A stretch of 64,000 nucleotides of DNA, taken from positions 1,395,978 through 1,459,977 of the forward strand of contig JBKBLN010000001.1 in NCBI GenBank assembly GCA_046296415.1, in the 5' to 3' direction. The notes beneath the pieces are model-generated. The model made no database searches. It was not told where the DNA came from and saw only the letters and a list, made by a program, of their open reading frames with translations. The translations under genes and the position numbers were made by a program. Every line of letters begins with the position of its first letter. The stretch's first letter is position 1. This document shows, one piece after another, positions 34,348 through 46,400 of the stretch. This stretch comes from CAYNRA01 sp046296415 (GTDB lineage: Bacteria > Bacteroidota > Bacteroidia > Cytophagales > Spirosomataceae).

Positions 34348-35688
34348 TTAACCTTTGTAGAAGAGCCATTTAGCCATTTCTTTCCAGGTAACTTTTTTAC
34401 CGTACATCAAGATTCCCACTCGGTAAATACGAGAGGCTAGCCAAGTGGTAAAAATGAAGCCACCAATGAGCAGGGAAATGCTTACAGCAATTTGCCAAAT
34501 AGGAACTCCAAAGGGGATCCGAACCATCATAATGATTGGAGAGGTGAACGGAATCATGGACAACCAGATAGCCAGAGGACCATTAGGGTCACGGAGAACA
34601 AATTGGGCGAAGACAAAGGAGGCGATGATCGGTATGGTGATCGGTAACATAAATTGCTGGGTGTCAGTTTCAGCATCCACAGCAGACCCGATGGCACCAA
34701 ACAACGCACTATACAATAGGTATCCACCTAAAAAATAGAATAAAAACGAAATGACAATAGTGGCCACCGGAAGCGTTTCTAACGCTTCAAAAATTTCTGG
34801 CATAACCGCGGACGAGGTCGATGCCTGCATTTTTTGTCGAGCCATTTCTTGTGCTTCAGGGGGTAATTGAGCAATTTGTTGCTCAGAAACGGCTGAGTAA
34901 CTGTTCATCTGATCGCCTAGAACCTTACTTCCCAAGGAGAATACCCCGAGAGATAGAACAATCCACAAGCCAAATTGGGTAAGACCGACCAAGGCGACAC
35001 CGACAATTTTTCCTATCATCAATTGAAATGGACGAACGGAGGAAATGATGACCTCCACGATTCGGCTGGTCTTTTCTTCCATAATTCCTCGCATAACCTG
35101 AGCACCGTATATAAACACCGCCATGTACACCAAGAAGGCACAGAAGAAGCCAATTGCACTGGCAGCGGCGGCTGAGCTTTTCTTTTCTCCTTGGTCGCTT
35201 AGGCTGATGGTTTCCGTACTGACATCCATTTTGGCATCCTTAAGAACACTTTGGGTAATGCCTGCTTCCGTTAACTTCATGGTTTCGATTTCACGTTCAA
35301 TATTCCGCTCAATCGTCGTTTGAAGTTCAAGTGGCACACCTTTTTCTGCAAATATTTTAACCCCTTTGGGATTTGTGTAGATCGATTCAGGTATAAATAC
35401 CAAGGCATCCCAACCCGAATCTTTGAATTTCGATTTGGCGGAATCGAGACTCATTTGATTGTCGTATGTGTAAACAAATTCTTGACTGGGATTGAATTTT
35501 GATTGGAATAAACCACTCTCGTCAACAACATGAATCTTCTTGGTATCAATGGAGGTGACCGCCGCCCAAATGATGACTCCATACATGGCCCCAATAAGCA
35601 AAGGACCAAGAATTGTCATGATGATAAATGACTTTTTCCGAACACGGGTTAGGTATTCGCGCTGGATGATGAGTAAGATATTTTTCAT
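34348..35688 (-). CDS. ABC-2 type transporter permease (NatB/YhaP-like)
   Basis: A 446-residue membrane protein. The first helix follows MKNILLIIQREYLTRVRKKS. A periplasmic domain of about 130 residues precedes a membrane bundle of five or six helices beginning near FFCAFLVYMAVFIYGAQVM. The segment RGIMEEKTSRIVEVIISSVRPFQLMIGKI is diagnostic of the NatB/ABC-2 group. Homologues export sodium or drugs or act in other envelope tasks; substrate is unknown. Its start overlaps the ATPase stop (ATGA at 35685-35688), so the two form one transporter. Its stop abuts the convergent glycosyltransferase stop. Confidence 0.9.
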   Translation of the reverse strand: MKNILLIIQREYLTRVRKKSFIIMTILGPLLIGAMYGVIIWAAVTSIDTKKIHVVDESGLFQSKFNPSQEFVYTYDNQMSLDSAKSKFKDSGWDALVFIPESIYTNPKGVKIFAEKGVPLELQTTIERNIEREIETMKLTEAGITQSVLKDAKMDVSTETISLSDQGEKKSSAAAASAIGFFCAFLVYMAVFIYGAQVMRGIMEEKTSRIVEVIISSVRPFQLMIGKIVGVALVGLTQFGLWIVLSLGVFSLGSKVLGDQMNSYSAVSEQQIAQLPPEAQEMARQKMQASTSSAVMPEIFEALETLPVATIVISFLFYFLGGYLLYSALFGAIGSAVDAETDTQQFMLPITIPIIASFVFAQFVLRDPNGPLAIWLSMIPFTSPIIMMVRIPFGVPIWQIAVSISLLIGGFIFTTWLASRIYRVGILMYGKKVTWKEMAKWLFYKG

Positions 35689-36626
35689 AGGTTGGATGAT
35701 GCTGAAAGTTGTTGATTATCTCCTTGGACGGCCCGAATGAAGATGTCATTCATGGAGGGAATATTTTCACTAAAAAACCGTAAATCTACCTGGTCGATTA
35801 GTTGATGTTGGATAGATTTAATGGAGCTTTCTTTGGGTACAATTAAAATAGCTTCCGATAGGCCCTCCGGTAAAGCTTTACAAGATTCAATTTTGAATTG
35901 ACTTAGAGTATCGAGAGTCCCGGCAAATCGAATGGTGTAGGAGTTGTTTTTAAACTGATTTTTAATGACATCCTTTGGGCCATCCAATACCTTTTTCGAT
36001 TTATTGATTAATGCCACATGATCACATAGTTCTTCTACGGATTCCATGCGGTGGGTGGAGAATATTATGGTAGAACCCTTGGCCTTTAATTCTAAAATTT
36101 CATCCTTGATCAAATTCGCATTGATAGGGTCAAAACCTGAGAAAGGTTCATCCAAAATGATCAGCTTAGGTTCATGAAGAACAGTTGCAACAAACTGAAT
36201 TTTTTGTTGCATACCTTTGGATAGATCCTCGACATTTTTGTCCCACCAAGTCTTGATATCAAATTTAGTGAACCAAATGCGGAGTTTATCCATAGCTTCG
36301 GATTTACTTAAACCTTTTAATTGGGCCAAATACAGAAGTTGTTCCCCAACTTTCATCTTTTTATATAGTCCTCGCTCCTCCGGAAGGTATCCGATTTCAG
36401 CAATGTGTTTCTCTTGAAGTTTTTCTCCATTGAATACAACATATCCTTCGTCTGGACCGGTAATTTGGTTGATGATTCGAATGAGCGAAGTTTTTCCAGC
36501 ACCATTGGGGCCGAGTAATCCAAATATAGTACCCTTAGGAATGGAAATGGAAACATCTTGCAGGGCGGTATGCTCTGCGTAATGTTTGACGATATGGTGC
36601 GCCTCCAGAATGTGGGTGCTTGACAT
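35685..36626 (-). CDS. ABC transporter ATP-binding protein (NatA-like)
   Basis: A 313-residue ATPase. Walker A is GPNGAGKTS near residue 39, the signature is DLSKGMQQKIQFVATVLHEPK, Walker B is LIILDEPFSGFDP, and the switch His is in IIFSTHRM. The C-terminal 90 residues form the extra domain usual for DrrA/NatA proteins. The signature reads LSKGM in place of LSGGQ, a common variant in this group. It energises the permease encoded immediately downstream with a 4-bp overlap. The start ATG at 36626 is divergent from PBP1A with 201 bp between them. Confidence 0.93.
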   Translation of the reverse strand: MSSTHILEAHHIVKHYAEHTALQDVSISIPKGTIFGLLGPNGAGKTSLIRIINQITGPDEGYVVFNGEKLQEKHIAEIGYLPEERGLYKKMKVGEQLLYLAQLKGLSKSEAMDKLRIWFTKFDIKTWWDKNVEDLSKGMQQKIQFVATVLHEPKLIILDEPFSGFDPINANLIKDEILELKAKGSTIIFSTHRMESVEELCDHVALINKSKKVLDGPKDVIKNQFKNNSYTIRFAGTLDTLSQFKIESCKALPEGLSEAILIVPKESSIKSIQHQLIDQVDLRFFSENIPSMNDIFIRAVQGDNQQLSASSNL

Positions 36627-36827
36627 AAGAAACGTGGGTTTAATGTTCTAGGAAACCAATAGTCTAAAATTAACGATTTGCACCGATAATTAGAACATAA
36701 GTTTCGCCAGTTGTCTATTTTTTGGATAAACGGATAATGAATTGGATGGATTCAACCGGATTTTTTTTAGTCAACGCTTATTTTTATTGTAATTTTAACC
36801 AGTTTTACAAAAAATCAAGAATTGCTT

Positions 36828-39533
36828 ATGCGGGAGTTCCCGTTTCGTCGCTTATTTTCCCTCCCATCGCAAGGTTTCCGTTGGGCAGGCACCAAATTAA
36901 CTATCTTGGCGGATAAATTTTTGGGCGTTGAAAGACGAGAATTAATTCAGTCAAAATGGGTGGAATGGAATGCTCGTTGGGATGATCTTTTATATGGTTG
37001 GATTGATCCTGAGGGAAATCAGTATAGTTTGATTAAGGGAGTCTACCGGTTTTTTTATCGATCCATTGGTTTTGTTTTCCTTTATTTGTTTTTAATCTAT
37101 ACAAACTTCCTTTGGCTCATGGGAGGGATGCCCGGTGTAGAAGAACTCCAAAATCCCAAACTCGCCCAGGCCTCCGCCATTTACTCGGCTGATGGAGTGG
37201 AAATAGGTACGTTTTTTGCCGAAAACCGAATTCCTATTGACAGTGCACAAATCGCAAGACCTGTGTTTGAGGCTTTGATTGCCACTGAGGATGCTCGTTT
37301 TTTTGAACATGCTGGTATCGATTTAAAGTCGATGGGTGGAGTGGCCCTCGGATTGCTAAAAGGTGGTGAAAGGGGAGGAGGAAGTACCATTTCCCAACAG
37401 CTAGCTAAAAATTTGTACAATACTCGCCGCAAAGAAATGCGTGGCCTACTCTACTATATCCCTGGCATTCGGACCATCGTCTATAAAAGTAAAGAATGGA
37501 TTACGGCCATTCAACTCGAAAAGCGGTTTACTAAAGGGGAGATTATCACGATGTATTTGAACACGGTGTCGTACGGGAACAATGCGTATGGGATCAAGAC
37601 CGCTGCCAAAACCTATTTTGATAAGGAACCCAAAGATTTGAATGTTCAGGAGGCCGCCGTATTGGTTGGTCTTCAAAAAGCAACCACGTATTACAATCCC
37701 ATTCGAAATCCTGAGAGATCCAAAAGTCGGCGAAATGTTGTTATCAAACTCATGGAAAAACATGGTTATTTGGCTAAATCTTTGGCGGACTCTCTCATTT
37801 CTACTCCTTTGGTGATCAATGAAAACAATGGGGAAGAGGAAAAAGAAACACAAGGTAATTATGGTTATTTGAAGTCAGCCATCGCTAAATATGTCGAACA
37901 ATATTCAAATCAAAATGAATTGGATATTGATTTATACCGGGATGGTCTTCGAATTATCACTACGGTGGATTCTCGAATTCAGGACATGGCGGAACAAGCA
38001 ATGTGGGAACACATGAAATCGCTTCAAAAAGAATTCGATAACCAATGGGGAAGTAAAAATCCGTGGGTTTATGAAACGGGAGAGGAGATTCCGGGTTTCA
38101 TTGATACAGTTGCCAAGCGCACAACCTATTATAAAAAGTTAGCACGTAAATTTGAGGGTAATCTTGATTCGGTGTCAAAATACATGAATCAACCGCTACC
38201 AATGAAAATTTTTACGTACGAAGGTGTTAAGCCCATGGTGATGAGCCACATGGATTCATTGAAATACTACAAAAAATTATTACAATGCGGCATGGTGTCG
38301 ATGGATCCCTACAATGGCCAGATTGTGGCTTGGGTTGGTGGAATAGATTATGATCATTTTCAGTACGACCACGTCAAACAAGGAAAAAGACAGCCAGGAT
38401 CTACTTTCAAGCCTGTTGTTTATACGGCTGCGATCGATGGCCCGACGAATCTGACCCCTTGCGAGCGAATCGAGGATTATGTGGAGCCCATGGAAATTGA
38501 AGAAAATGGGGAAAAAAAGATTTGGCAACCTAAAAATGCTAATGGAGTGTATTCCAGAGCCAATTTGACGCTTCGAAGCGCCCTGGCTCGGTCCATCAAT
38601 TCGATCGCCGTTCAATTGACCTTGCGTGTTGGCCCCTCTCGGGTAGCAGAATATGCCAAGAAATTGGGAATTCAATCCCCCATGCGGGCTGTACCTTCCA
38701 TTGGGCTAGGGACATCGGATGTTTCCCTTTTGGAAATGGTGGGAGCCTATACCCCCTTCGTGAATAAAGGACGCCGAGCCGAGCCTATTTTTATAAAAGA
38801 AATCCAGGATCGAAATGGTAAAGTATTGGTATCATTTGAACTAAAAGAAGATCCAGAACAGGTGATTTCGGAAGAATCAGCCTTTTTGATGCGCTTTATG
38901 CTTCAAGGAAACGTAGAGGAGCCAGGTGCTACTGGACTTCGCATGCGGAATTATGCTGCTTTATTTCAAAATGGGGGAGAATTTGCTGGAAAAACGGGTA
39001 CAACGTCCAATAATTCAGATGCTTGGTATATTGGTTTTAATAAAGATCTAGTGACAGGTGCCTGGGTAGGAGGTGATGACCGTAGTATCCACTTCCGCAG
39101 TAGTATGGGCGAGGGTAGCCGGTCTGCTTTACCAATGGTTGGGATGTTCCTAGACAAATTATATCGAAACAAGGAGTTGGGTTACAAGGCAGGTAAGTTT
39201 AGTAAACCCACCATAGAAATAACCAAACCTTACTCTGATTGTGCATTCTATGATTCTTTTGGGGAAGAAAATATAGAGGGGGATTCGATCGTTGTAGAAC
39301 AAGATAGCCTAGGGAATCAAATTCTATTGGATTCGATTCCATCTGCTCCTGACTATTCAGAACGTGTAAACCCAAGAAAGGAAACCGTTGATTCGGTTCG
39401 CCGAGAGCGGGCAGTACCCAAATCCGCTCCCACCTCGGCTAGCCCTCCTTCACCTGCTGAGGAATCGTCTGAGTTAAGTCGACGAGAACTTAGAAGGCTA
39501 AGGCGAGAAGAAAGAAAATCGAAGTCCCAATAA
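36828..39533 (+). CDS. Class A penicillin-binding protein (PBP1A: transglycosylase/transpeptidase)
   Basis: A 901-residue bifunctional peptidoglycan synthase. A 70-residue cytoplasmic N-terminus precedes one membrane helix (SIGFVFLYLFLIYTNFLWLM). The GT51 domain has the catalytic Glu in ATEDARFFEHAGID and GGSTISQQLAKNLY. The transpeptidase has SxxK in PGSTFKPVVYTAA, SxN in ARSINSIAVQ and KTG in GKTGTTSNNSDAW. The last 70 residues are charged and disordered-looking, ending in an Arg/Glu-rich helix. It polymerises and cross-links peptidoglycan in the periplasm. ATG 36828 is chosen; a TTG two codons earlier is in frame. It stands alone after a divergent 200-bp gap with no clear promoter match. 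Confidence 0.95.
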   Translation: MREFPFRRLFSLPSQGFRWAGTKLTILADKFLGVERRELIQSKWVEWNARWDDLLYGWIDPEGNQYSLIKGVYRFFYRSIGFVFLYLFLIYTNFLWLMGGMPGVEELQNPKLAQASAIYSADGVEIGTFFAENRIPIDSAQIARPVFEALIATEDARFFEHAGIDLKSMGGVALGLLKGGERGGGSTISQQLAKNLYNTRRKEMRGLLYYIPGIRTIVYKSKEWITAIQLEKRFTKGEIITMYLNTVSYGNNAYGIKTAAKTYFDKEPKDLNVQEAAVLVGLQKATTYYNPIRNPERSKSRRNVVIKLMEKHGYLAKSLADSLISTPLVINENNGEEEKETQGNYGYLKSAIAKYVEQYSNQNELDIDLYRDGLRIITTVDSRIQDMAEQAMWEHMKSLQKEFDNQWGSKNPWVYETGEEIPGFIDTVAKRTTYYKKLARKFEGNLDSVSKYMNQPLPMKIFTYEGVKPMVMSHMDSLKYYKKLLQCGMVSMDPYNGQIVAWVGGIDYDHFQYDHVKQGKRQPGSTFKPVVYTAAIDGPTNLTPCERIEDYVEPMEIEENGEKKIWQPKNANGVYSRANLTLRSALARSINSIAVQLTLRVGPSRVAEYAKKLGIQSPMRAVPSIGLGTSDVSLLEMVGAYTPFVNKGRRAEPIFIKEIQDRNGKVLVSFELKEDPEQVISEESAFLMRFMLQGNVEEPGATGLRMRNYAALFQNGGEFAGKTGTTSNNSDAWYIGFNKDLVTGAWVGGDDRSIHFRSSMGEGSRSALPMVGMFLDKLYRNKELGYKAGKFSKPTIEITKPYSDCAFYDSFGEENIEGDSIVVEQDSLGNQILLDSIPSAPDYSERVNPRKETVDSVRRERAVPKSAPTSASPPSPAEESSELSRRELRRLRREERKSKSQ

Positions 39534-39579
39534 ATAACGTATGTAAAATTAAAACGACTCCTTATTTAAAATTTTTGAT

Positions 39580-39948
39580 ATGACTGAATTGCTCAAAACA
39601 ACCGAGGCAAAGACTCGAAAGACCAGGAAACTGGCCCGATTGCAACGTTTGAATGTCGATGAAATCGTGTATGCAAAATCTGTGATCAACTACACAGAAT
39701 TGAAAATGGTTTCGGGTGATGCCTATTTGGTTTCCAAGACGCTCAAAGAAGTGGAAGATTATTTACCACCTCACAAATTTTTCCGTGTGCACAAGTCCTA
39801 TATGGTTGGGGTTTCATTTTTGGATGGACTTCAAGTTCATGAAGAACCTTGTGTTAAACTAACCACCGGAGAGTGTATTCCATTATCTAGAAGAAGAAAG
39901 GAAGAATTTCTTTCATTTCTTCGGATCATCCGGCCTCAACTTACTTAA
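39580..39948 (+). CDS. Stand-alone LytTR-type DNA-binding protein
   Basis: A 122-residue protein made almost only of a LytTR domain: VDEIVYAKSVINYTELKMVSGDAYLVSKTLKEVEDYLPPHKFFRVHKSYMV has the family's strand order and the FxRxHKSY-type motif. The N-terminal 25 residues are basic (KTTEAKTRKTRKLARLQR). No receiver or sensor domain is attached, so it is either constitutively active or partnered in trans. LytTR regulators often control surface and extracellular products; the giant secreted protein gene begins 530 bp downstream, an association by position only. Its last 8 bp overlap the convergent SRPBCC gene. Confidence 0.88.
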   Translation: MTELLKTTEAKTRKTRKLARLQRLNVDEIVYAKSVINYTELKMVSGDAYLVSKTLKEVEDYLPPHKFFRVHKSYMVGVSFLDGLQVHEEPCVKLTTGECIPLSRRRKEEFLSFLRIIRPQLT

Positions 39949-40441
39949 GTTGAAAGTACTTCCTGTAAATGGGTTTTCGATAGGCAAATTGTAGCCACAA
40001 GACAGGATAAACTAAATAATCCAACCAAAAAAATGGCGTTGTGAATTCGATGTAATCATCGATCACAGTGCCTTTTGGTGTTTGGATTATCCCATGGGTA
40101 TGTTTCCAAGTCGAAAGAAAAAAGGGCAACTCGGTACCCTCATCTACAAAAAAACAGTGGGAAGGATCAACTTGGTGTTTGGAAATATAGCTCGTCCATT
40201 TTTGTTTTATTCCCAAGGCTGAAAGTTGAAAAGAAACCCAATCCCCTTGTTCATTTCCGTCATACCTGAGTACTTGTACTTTAGGAAATGGAGGTGTCAA
40301 AGCGCGGAGTAAATCTTGGTCAAACTTTGACCAAACCGATATAACGTCCTGTTGGACAATCGTTTGTAATCGAATAATCACGTATTGAAAATTGGTTATT
40401 TGAAAAATGTAGCCTAGTTTCGTCTCCAGCCACAGCATCAT
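39941..40441 (-). CDS. SRPBCC (START/Bet v1-like) superfamily protein
   Basis: A 166-residue protein with the helix-grip pattern: an N-terminal strand and VWSKFDQDLLRALTPPFPKVQVLRYDG, then WVSFQLSALGIKQKWTSYI, CFFVDEGTELPFFLSTWKHTHGI, and an acidic DDYIEF before WLDYLVYPVLWLQFAYRKPIYRKYF. The last segment is a hallmark of a Bacteroidota SRPBCC subfamily known to me only as ligand-binding. The fold binds hydrophobic ligands; no ligand is known. Start is ATG 40441 or 40438. It is divergent from the giant gene by 39 bp, so that gene's promoter must lie inside this coding region. Confidence 0.8.
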   Translation of the reverse strand: MMLWLETKLGYIFQITNFQYVIIRLQTIVQQDVISVWSKFDQDLLRALTPPFPKVQVLRYDGNEQGDWVSFQLSALGIKQKWTSYISKHQVDPSHCFFVDEGTELPFFLSTWKHTHGIIQTPKGTVIDDYIEFTTPFFWLDYLVYPVLWLQFAYRKPIYRKYFQLK

Positions 40442-40480
40442 AACCAATGCTGTTTCAAATTGTTAGCCATCGAAGACAAC

Positions 40481-43400
40481 ATGAAACTAGTTATTCTCTT
40501 TTTATTAGGAGGGTGGACCAACCCTTTTTTGGGCCCCATCGTATTGCAATCACCTCTTTGTGCAAATGCTACTATCCGCTGTCAAGTCCACACTAAGTCC
40601 CAAGAGTGGTATCAGTGGGAGTGGAAATCACAGGGAACCGATCAATGGCAAAATCTTGGTGACCCGGTATTTTTAACCGGGACTGAAATTTTGAGTATGT
40701 CCATTTCCTCAAATCTTCTTCCCGGTTCTCTTCGAGTTAAATCGTGGCAGTCTAGTGAATCAACCGTTTGGTATAGTGCTGTCCTTGATTTGGGAGTCCC
40801 CATGAATTTAAATCCCTCCATAACAGGAAATCAGCAGGTTTGCACCGGTCAAGATATTCGATTAAAAGTTGATTTTCCGACCAATGGTCAACACCAATGG
40901 GAGAGGTCAAGTCAAGGGGCAGAATTTACAGTGCTTCAAGAGACACCAAAATACACTCGTGTCAATCAATTGGAACTTGTGATTCGAGGAAGTTCGGGTG
41001 TGGATCATCGAATCTTTTATCGAAACAGGTGGACTTCCCCAGAGGGTTGTATTCATTATTCAAAACCCATTCAATTAACAATTAATCAGCTCAGTACCAT
41101 ATCGCCTGTCCCATCTACCTTGATTTGTGAAGGGCAACCCCTCAAATTACAAACCAATAACGTTCAAGGTAGTTGGTTAAGGAATGAATGGTTTTTATCC
41201 GATTCGCTTGGTATTTTACGACCTATATCCGATTCCAGTGCCTCCACATTTTGGGTTATGAAGTGGCCAAAGCATTTGAAATCGGTTCAGGTAAGAGGAA
41301 CTTTTGAAACGGTACAACAAACCCCTAGTTTACCAGTCAAAGGAGTGTGTACGCTCACGACTCAGCGCACGTATTCTGTCAATCCAGCTCCCAAAACACC
41401 ATCTGATACCTCTGTGATCCAATGTGGACTAGCCAAAATGCAGGTTTTGAAAGGAGGAGAATGGTCTATGGCACGTACCGGTCCTTGGCAAAAGACGGAA
41501 GCTTGGCTTGACTATCTTCAACCTGATACACTGACGCGATGGCATCGTTCGTTGGATCCACTTGGCTGTCCAAGTGAACCCTATCAAATTCAATACATCG
41601 CCCATCCAATTCCTACCGGTCAGCTTCAATGGAAACGAAATGTAGTTTGTTTTTCTGATACCTTATTACCGTTTCAGATTTCGACAAACGTAGGTACCCA
41701 ACTCAGGATGGGATGGACACGCGAAACCTTAAGTGACTTTCCCATTCGACCCAATTTAAAATCAGATTCGTTATTTTGGGTTTGGTATGATTCTCGAACT
41801 CAGTGTCAAAGCACAGTTTGGAAAAACTGGTTGCCTTTCCAGGATCCGATGCAAATCGAGGTAATCTTACCTAGAGAACCTATTTGTCCAGGAATTGAGG
41901 TTTCGCTTTCGGGATCGATAGTGAATTCTCATGCCACTTGGGAATGGAAGGGTGCTACATTCTCAGGCACCGGACCAACCATTGCCTATCGATTTTTTGA
42001 TAATCAAGAAGGAAGTCTCACCATCCAGAATGTATGTGAAACACGTAAAATGCCGTGGAGAATCGAAGTCATTCCACCTCCTACCATTCAGATGAGTATC
42101 TCCATGGACCGTATTTCCTGTCAGGGTGATTCAACAGTTTGGGAGATTCAATCTTCTATGCCTATTTCGGTGGTATGGTATCATAGTGCTTTGGGTAAGG
42201 TGGGGGTAGGCACACAATGGAGAGCGAAAGCGGAAGCGGTCGGCTTACAAACGGTTTGGTTTGAGTGGCGGGATTCATGTGGTCGTTCTGGGCATTCTCC
42301 GCGATTTCAGTGGAAGGTTTTACCCAAACCAATAGTTCCACACGTAGACGATATCATTTCTCAATGTATCGGGGCAAATTTGCCGCAGCCTGAGGTGGAT
42401 ATCCAATGGGTATGGTCAGGATTTGATCCTTCGAAAATAGGTGAACAAAAGGTGTGGGTTCGGTCCCTCAACTCGGTTGGGTGTACGTCAGATTCCATTC
42501 CCAAATGGATTCGACAATCGCCGAAATTTTCCACAACCTTAGTAGTAAGCAAAAACTGGATGTGTGCATCTGGCCTGAGAAACCGAGCAGTATTTATACG
42601 AAATTCCTCAAATTTACCGGTCCAGTGGCTAGATGAAGAAGTAGAAAGCGAGGGTACTGGATGGAAACTTAGCGCATCGGGTGTATACCGTTTCTTACAA
42701 ACTCAAGCACATTGCTCCATGCTTGATTCCTTCGTTATTGCCCGAGTTGTGGTCCCAGATTGGATCGAAAAGCCAAGTGAGTCAATTGCGTATTGCCCAA
42801 GCCAAAATCTTGTGATTTCTCTAGGTCAAGAGATTGATTCAACCATCTTTTGGTATGAAACGGCATTCCAAGAAATGCCAATTCACCGTGGAAAAGAGCT
42901 GGTACGTTTTCCTCAAGTACCGGTTTGGGTTCGAAAACGAAACCAATGGAATGAGATCGACTTTTGCGAGTCAGATCCGATTAAAATAGTCCCTGTGCCG
43001 AGATTACAATTGGAATCCAAGTGGTTGACTCAAGCACGATGCGAGGGAAACTCTGCCAGTTTTGAGGTTGTCCCCATTGGAAGTGGCGTGGGTTCTTGGT
43101 GGCAAAAAAAACCAGGCCAGAATGCATTTGAAAGGATACCAAATTCTGTCAGTCCAACCCTTAAATTAACTTCCATAGGGAATTCACAAAATCCAAATAA
43201 GTCGTGGTACCGATTTCAATTTGAGAGCGAAAATTGCCTGGTTTATTCGGAGGAAATGCAATTGCATGTTTTGGGATTCAAAGCATCTCTACCTTCTGTA
43301 GAGGCGTGTGAGGGAACTAGTTTTCCCTTGCAGTTGCCTGAAAATTCGGGTCAACTAAGTTTAATCGAGTGGCAAAGTAGACCAAGTACCACAGGACCTT

Positions 43401-46400
43401 GGCTGCCCTCCCCAATTCCTGAAAGAATGCAAGTAGGTACTCGTTTTTGGCGAGTTAGAGGTCAATTTTTAATGGAGAATGGTCAACTTTGCACCCAAAC
43501 CTCAGATGATGCACGAGTGACCATTCTCTCTGCTCGAGGTAGGTTGGCTTTGGCTCAAAACGAATGTCCCGGTAGCGAAATGACCTATCATTGGATGCCA
43601 TTTCAATCAGGTGGAGTATGGACATGGAATCAGATCCCATCTAATCAAATGCAAGGTCAGATTGGGAAAGGTGTTCATATTTTCCAATCTCGTGTCAAAT
43701 CCTGTGTTTGGGATACTACCGTGGTGGTTACGGTATCACCTCATACCTTACCTAAACCTTTTTTTGCTGAATTTTCTCGATTTTTTTTGTCTGATAGCAT
43801 CAAATGGCTTCCTATTGTGCGAAACCTAGATTTAGTCTGGCTCGGCGATACCCTATCAAAATCGATAATATCTCCTACCTTATTCACTTCCTATGGCTCA
43901 TTTGAACGGTTTGCGGCATTTCAGACCAACGGCTGCTTGGGACCCATAGGTACTTGGAAAGGCTACGTACTCAAGCCTTTGACAGTTCAGATGAGCCTTC
44001 CAAAAGTAGTTCAATGTGAAGGTCTATCGATCGATATTTCGGTCAGATCTGTTGGAGAAGGAAAATTATCCTATCAATGGTACCAGAAGTCGCATCAAAA
44101 TACGACTTGGGTTCCTTTGTCTGAATGGCCCAGTAAGAATAAAGGGGAAAAAGCCGCGCAACTGAGAATTTACTCAGTGGGAAATTATCCTCATTGGGAT
44201 GGGACATGGTACCGGTGCCTAGTTTCTGATTCCTTAGGTCAGCAGTGGAGTGACTCGGTCTTGCTTGAAGTATGGGAGCCGAGGGGAAATCTAATTCCCC
44301 ACCAATATATTTGTGAAGAAGAAAAAAAGGAATTGGATATCCGGACATTTCGGGGGTGGCGACCGGGAGAAATTCAAGGATTTTGGGAGAAAAAAGAGAC
44401 CTCAGGATGGAAAAAATGGATAGAGGGGTATCAACTCGATTTACATGAGCAATCTCAAGGTTTATATCGGTATGCCTGGTTATTTCCTAACTCAAATCAG
44501 GATACGTGCAAATGGACAAGTGATGATTTTTTAATTCAAAAAGTCCCGAGGCCCAACCCTCCTTCTGTGGTCGAATCCGTCGTTTGTCAAGACGAAAAAG
44601 TGTTGACCCCCCCATACCCAGTCAGTCGCTTTAATTGGTATGCAACATCTGACTCACAGGCTTCTAGATTACCTAGTGTACCTTTGATCTCCTTGGCCAA
44701 AACAGACGATATTTTCTATTGGATTGCTAGCCGAGGGCCGTATTGCGAGAGTAATCGTGTTCGCCTGCAATGGAAAATTCAGCCTAGACCTGCATGGCCT
44801 ATTTCATTAGTACCGATGGAATTTGAGGGTTATTCTTTGACTTTTTCCGCACTTGGTGAGAATTTAAATTGGTATCGAACGACTCGATCGGAAAGTCAAA
44901 AAAATGCTCCAGTTTTTACCCAGCCAGGTTTAGTCCGATTTTTTGTTACACAAACCAATGCGTTTGGTTGTGAAAGTCAAAAAAGATTGATTGAATCCAA
45001 GCTTACGTGGCCTGTAACGATCGAGGAACAACCACAAAGTCTCTATGAATGCCATGGTAATTCTGCTACATTTAAATTTAAACTCAAGGGTCAAGGAACG
45101 ATTCGTTACCAATGGTATCGAAAAAGGCCTGGAGGAAGATTTGAAGAGATTAGTGGGGGAAATACCCAAGAATATAAAGTGGGCTCTTCGGGTTCTGTGG
45201 TTGATCCGGATTCCAGTGCCTATTTTTGTCGGGTAGACCTTAACAATGGTCGAGAATTATTCACCGATACAGTCCATTTATGGGTAAATTCCATTTTAGC
45301 TAGAAATAGAAACATGTCCTTTTGCGCTGATCAAGCGGTTGTATTGAATCAAGCTCACTTGGACTTGCGAGGAAAGGTGCGCACGATTACTTGGGAAGGG
45401 ACATGGGGCATAGGATGGCGAAATATTGGACAAACCGGACAACTTATTTCAGATTCGTTGCCAGCCAAAGTCAGGGCACGTGTCGAATTTCAGTCGGAGT
45501 TGCATGAAACATGTGTTCGTACGTCACCTGAAATCACCCTTATACAACTTCCTCTACAACTCCCCATTGGGATTCCAGACCGAGTCCAAAGCTGTGATAC
45601 CTCAAACTCGTTTCCTATTTGGAAAGGGGGCGATTTTAAATTAGAAAACGGTCAAATTTTTGTTCGGCAAATCGGAATTCAGAATTGTTGGACAGATTGG
45701 AAAAAGGTGGATTGGGAAAAATCTCCCTGTTGGATGACACCTTTGTTTTGTGATCCTATAACCACGGAACTTCCGCCGACATGGGGTTTTCTGCGGGATA
45801 GTCTGAATTTAGTCTGGGGGAAGGCATATGGAAAAGGCCGAGTTACAGGGTTTAAAAATGCGCAAGGATATTATGTATGGTCTGTTCAGGACCAAGGCTA
45901 TTTCTCAATGCCTACGGAAGATAATTTCAAAAGAAAGTGGATAACAACGGCAAAGCCATTGGATTGCCAAAGTACCCAGACTTTGTGGGAGGTGCTTTTA
46001 GAGGAACCGGATTCCATTCGTCTCGATTCTTCAAATGCTCTTTCTTGGATTCATCTATTGGAAGATCCCCCTCTTTGGAAACATCAACCAATTGTAAAAG
46101 GAAACTATTTTTGGCCCGAAAAAATAGAAAGTCAACGCTTTTGGCAACGTTGGGACGAAGAAGGTCAAACCTGGATTGAGGTGGTCTTCCCCCTTGATAC
46201 TATTTTTTTGAATCATACCTTTCGATTCCGTCATGACTGGAGTCCCACTTTGTTTTCATGGATAACGATTCCCAAGTTGGACTGGAAGACTATTCCTCCA
46301 ACTTGCCAATGGCGAGGAGAGCGATTGATATCACATGATCTTCATTTTCCACTCCTAAAAGAAACTCGAAACAACCAAGGTCAGTTAGTGGAATCAAGTT

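Noticed and set aside
36722..36916. A 64-codon plus-strand frame in the ABC/PBP1A gap
   Set aside because: It overlaps the PBP1A start in another frame and shows no sensible protein pattern.
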